Assembly: GCF_023256195.1 (NCBI RefSeq)
Contig: NZ_JAGDWX010000012.1
Location: 26,685 to 90,684 of the forward strand
DNA: 64,000 nucleotides
Direction: 5' to 3'
Source of the DNA: Acidithiobacillus sp.
GTDB lineage: Bacteria > Pseudomonadota > Gammaproteobacteria > Acidithiobacillales > Acidithiobacillaceae
In this document: positions 63,465 through 64,000 of the stretch, piece after piece
Numbering within the stretch: position 1 is the first letter of the stretch
Layout: each line of letters opens with the position of its first letter
The notes under the pieces: generated by a model
What the model was told of the DNA's origin: nothing
Database searches by the model: none
The model's input: only the letters and a program-made list of their open reading frames with translations
Made by a program: the position numbers and the translations under genes

Positions 63465-63602
63465 TTCGCCCATTTTTTACCCGTTTCGCGTCAAATGCTT
63501 ACTCCGGCGCGTCCTTTGTGTTTCAATGGTTTAGGCTTGTCATCCGTTCCCTATCATTCCCTTCCACCCCCTCTCATTCCCATCACCCGCTCCTTTTTCA
63601 GT

Positions 63603-63639
63603 GTCCAGCCAGTGTCCAGATTGTCCAGATCGCGTCCAG
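63603..63639 (+). repeat. four GTCCAG repeats, possible integrase arm-type sites
   Basis: GTCCAG at 63603, 63614, 63623 and 63634 (spacing 11, 9, 11 bp). Confidence 0.65.
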
Positions 63640-63747
63640 CCGCCGCCAGCGGAGACCCCGCCTGCACCGTTCTATTCTCGTAAACCAAAGGCGCGCTTTA
63701 TTAACGTAGCGTTATCTCAGTTTCATTCATATATACCATTCAAAAGA

Positions 63748-63797
63748 GTTTGCACCTGAATTTGCAAACCTTGGGAAAAACGACTATAATTACAGTC
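63748..63797 (+). promoter_or_regulatory. sigma70 promoter overlapped by two palindromes
   Basis: TTGCAA (63762-63767)-N17-TATAAT (63785-63790); GTTTGCA-N8-TGCAAAC over -35; GACTATAATTACAGTC over -10. Confidence 0.75.
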
Positions 63798-63857
63798 GAG
63801 TGCGGGGATAGCAGCGCAGCGACAAGGGCGACTCGGGCCTTTCCCCAGCACTGACAT

Positions 63858-64000
63858 ATGAAAGCCGAGATGATCGAGGACAAGGCAATGAAACACAAAC
63901 ATGTTTTTGGTAGCATTCGCACACCCGCAGAACTTGCCGAACAGCGCAAAGAACAAGCCGCGTTCGTCCGCGCAGACAAGCGCCATGGCGTGATCAGTAA
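63858..64000 (+). CDS. partial ORF, first gene of element
   Basis: Open from ATG 63858 (MKAEMIEDKAMKHKHVFGSIRTPAELAEQRKEQAAFVRADKRHGVIS...) to window edge; downstream of strong promoter. Confidence 0.5.
   Translation, partial: MKAEMIEDKAMKHKHVFGSIRTPAELAEQRKEQAAFVRADKRHGVIS

Larger units (their letters stand above)
63465..64000. mobile_element. left end of integrated element (partial, continues past window)
   Basis: Begins where tRNA-Leu identity ends; GTCCAG arrays, AT-richer DNA, own promoter and ORF. Confidence 0.6.

Noticed and set aside
63406-63480. Complete functional tRNA-Leu
   Set aside because: D-arm and 5' acceptor strand are missing, so it is a fragment.

Overview
GC-rich, densely coded chromosomal segment, most likely from an Acidithiobacillus-type acidophilic proteobacterium; this is an inference from gene content and order, especially gnnA/gnnB inserted between lpxA and lpxB. 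Contents left to right: (1) isc Fe-S operon iscR-iscS-iscU-iscA-hscB-hscA-fdx-iscX plus mnmA; (2) phoB-phoR-pstB-phoU-ppx, with a consensus-like PHO box in the last codons of phoR and no pstSCA; (3) dedA-like gene; (4) rpsB-tsf-pyrH-frr-uppS-cdsA-dxr-rseP-bamA-skp-lpxD-fabZ-lpxA-gnnA-gnnB-lpxB-rnhB-dnaE-accA-tilS; (5) OYE-family oxidoreductase, then a penicillin-acylase/GH3-ligase gene pair on the minus strand; (6) a block of small envelope or exported proteins (YfaZ-like, superinfection-immunity-like, Sel1-like, and a Lys/His/Met-rich repeat protein); (7) rubrerythrin / CCG-type Fe-S protein / DUF3501 / SDR / ABC exporter cluster; (8) xseA, thioredoxin-like, TonB-like, murJ, slt, an ABC metal transporter without a binding protein, Fsr-like MFS, phosphohexomutase, DHA2 MFS; (9) at the right edge, a truncated 3' fragment of tRNA-Leu(UAA) followed by phased GTCCAG repeats and a palindrome-rich promoter, read as the left boundary of an integrated element that continues past the window. 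Strongest leads are the acylase/GH3 pair, the tRNA-Leu attachment-site boundary and the PHO box inside phoR. I saw no CRISPR array or clear defence island. Family calls are by eye from the translations; no searches were run.
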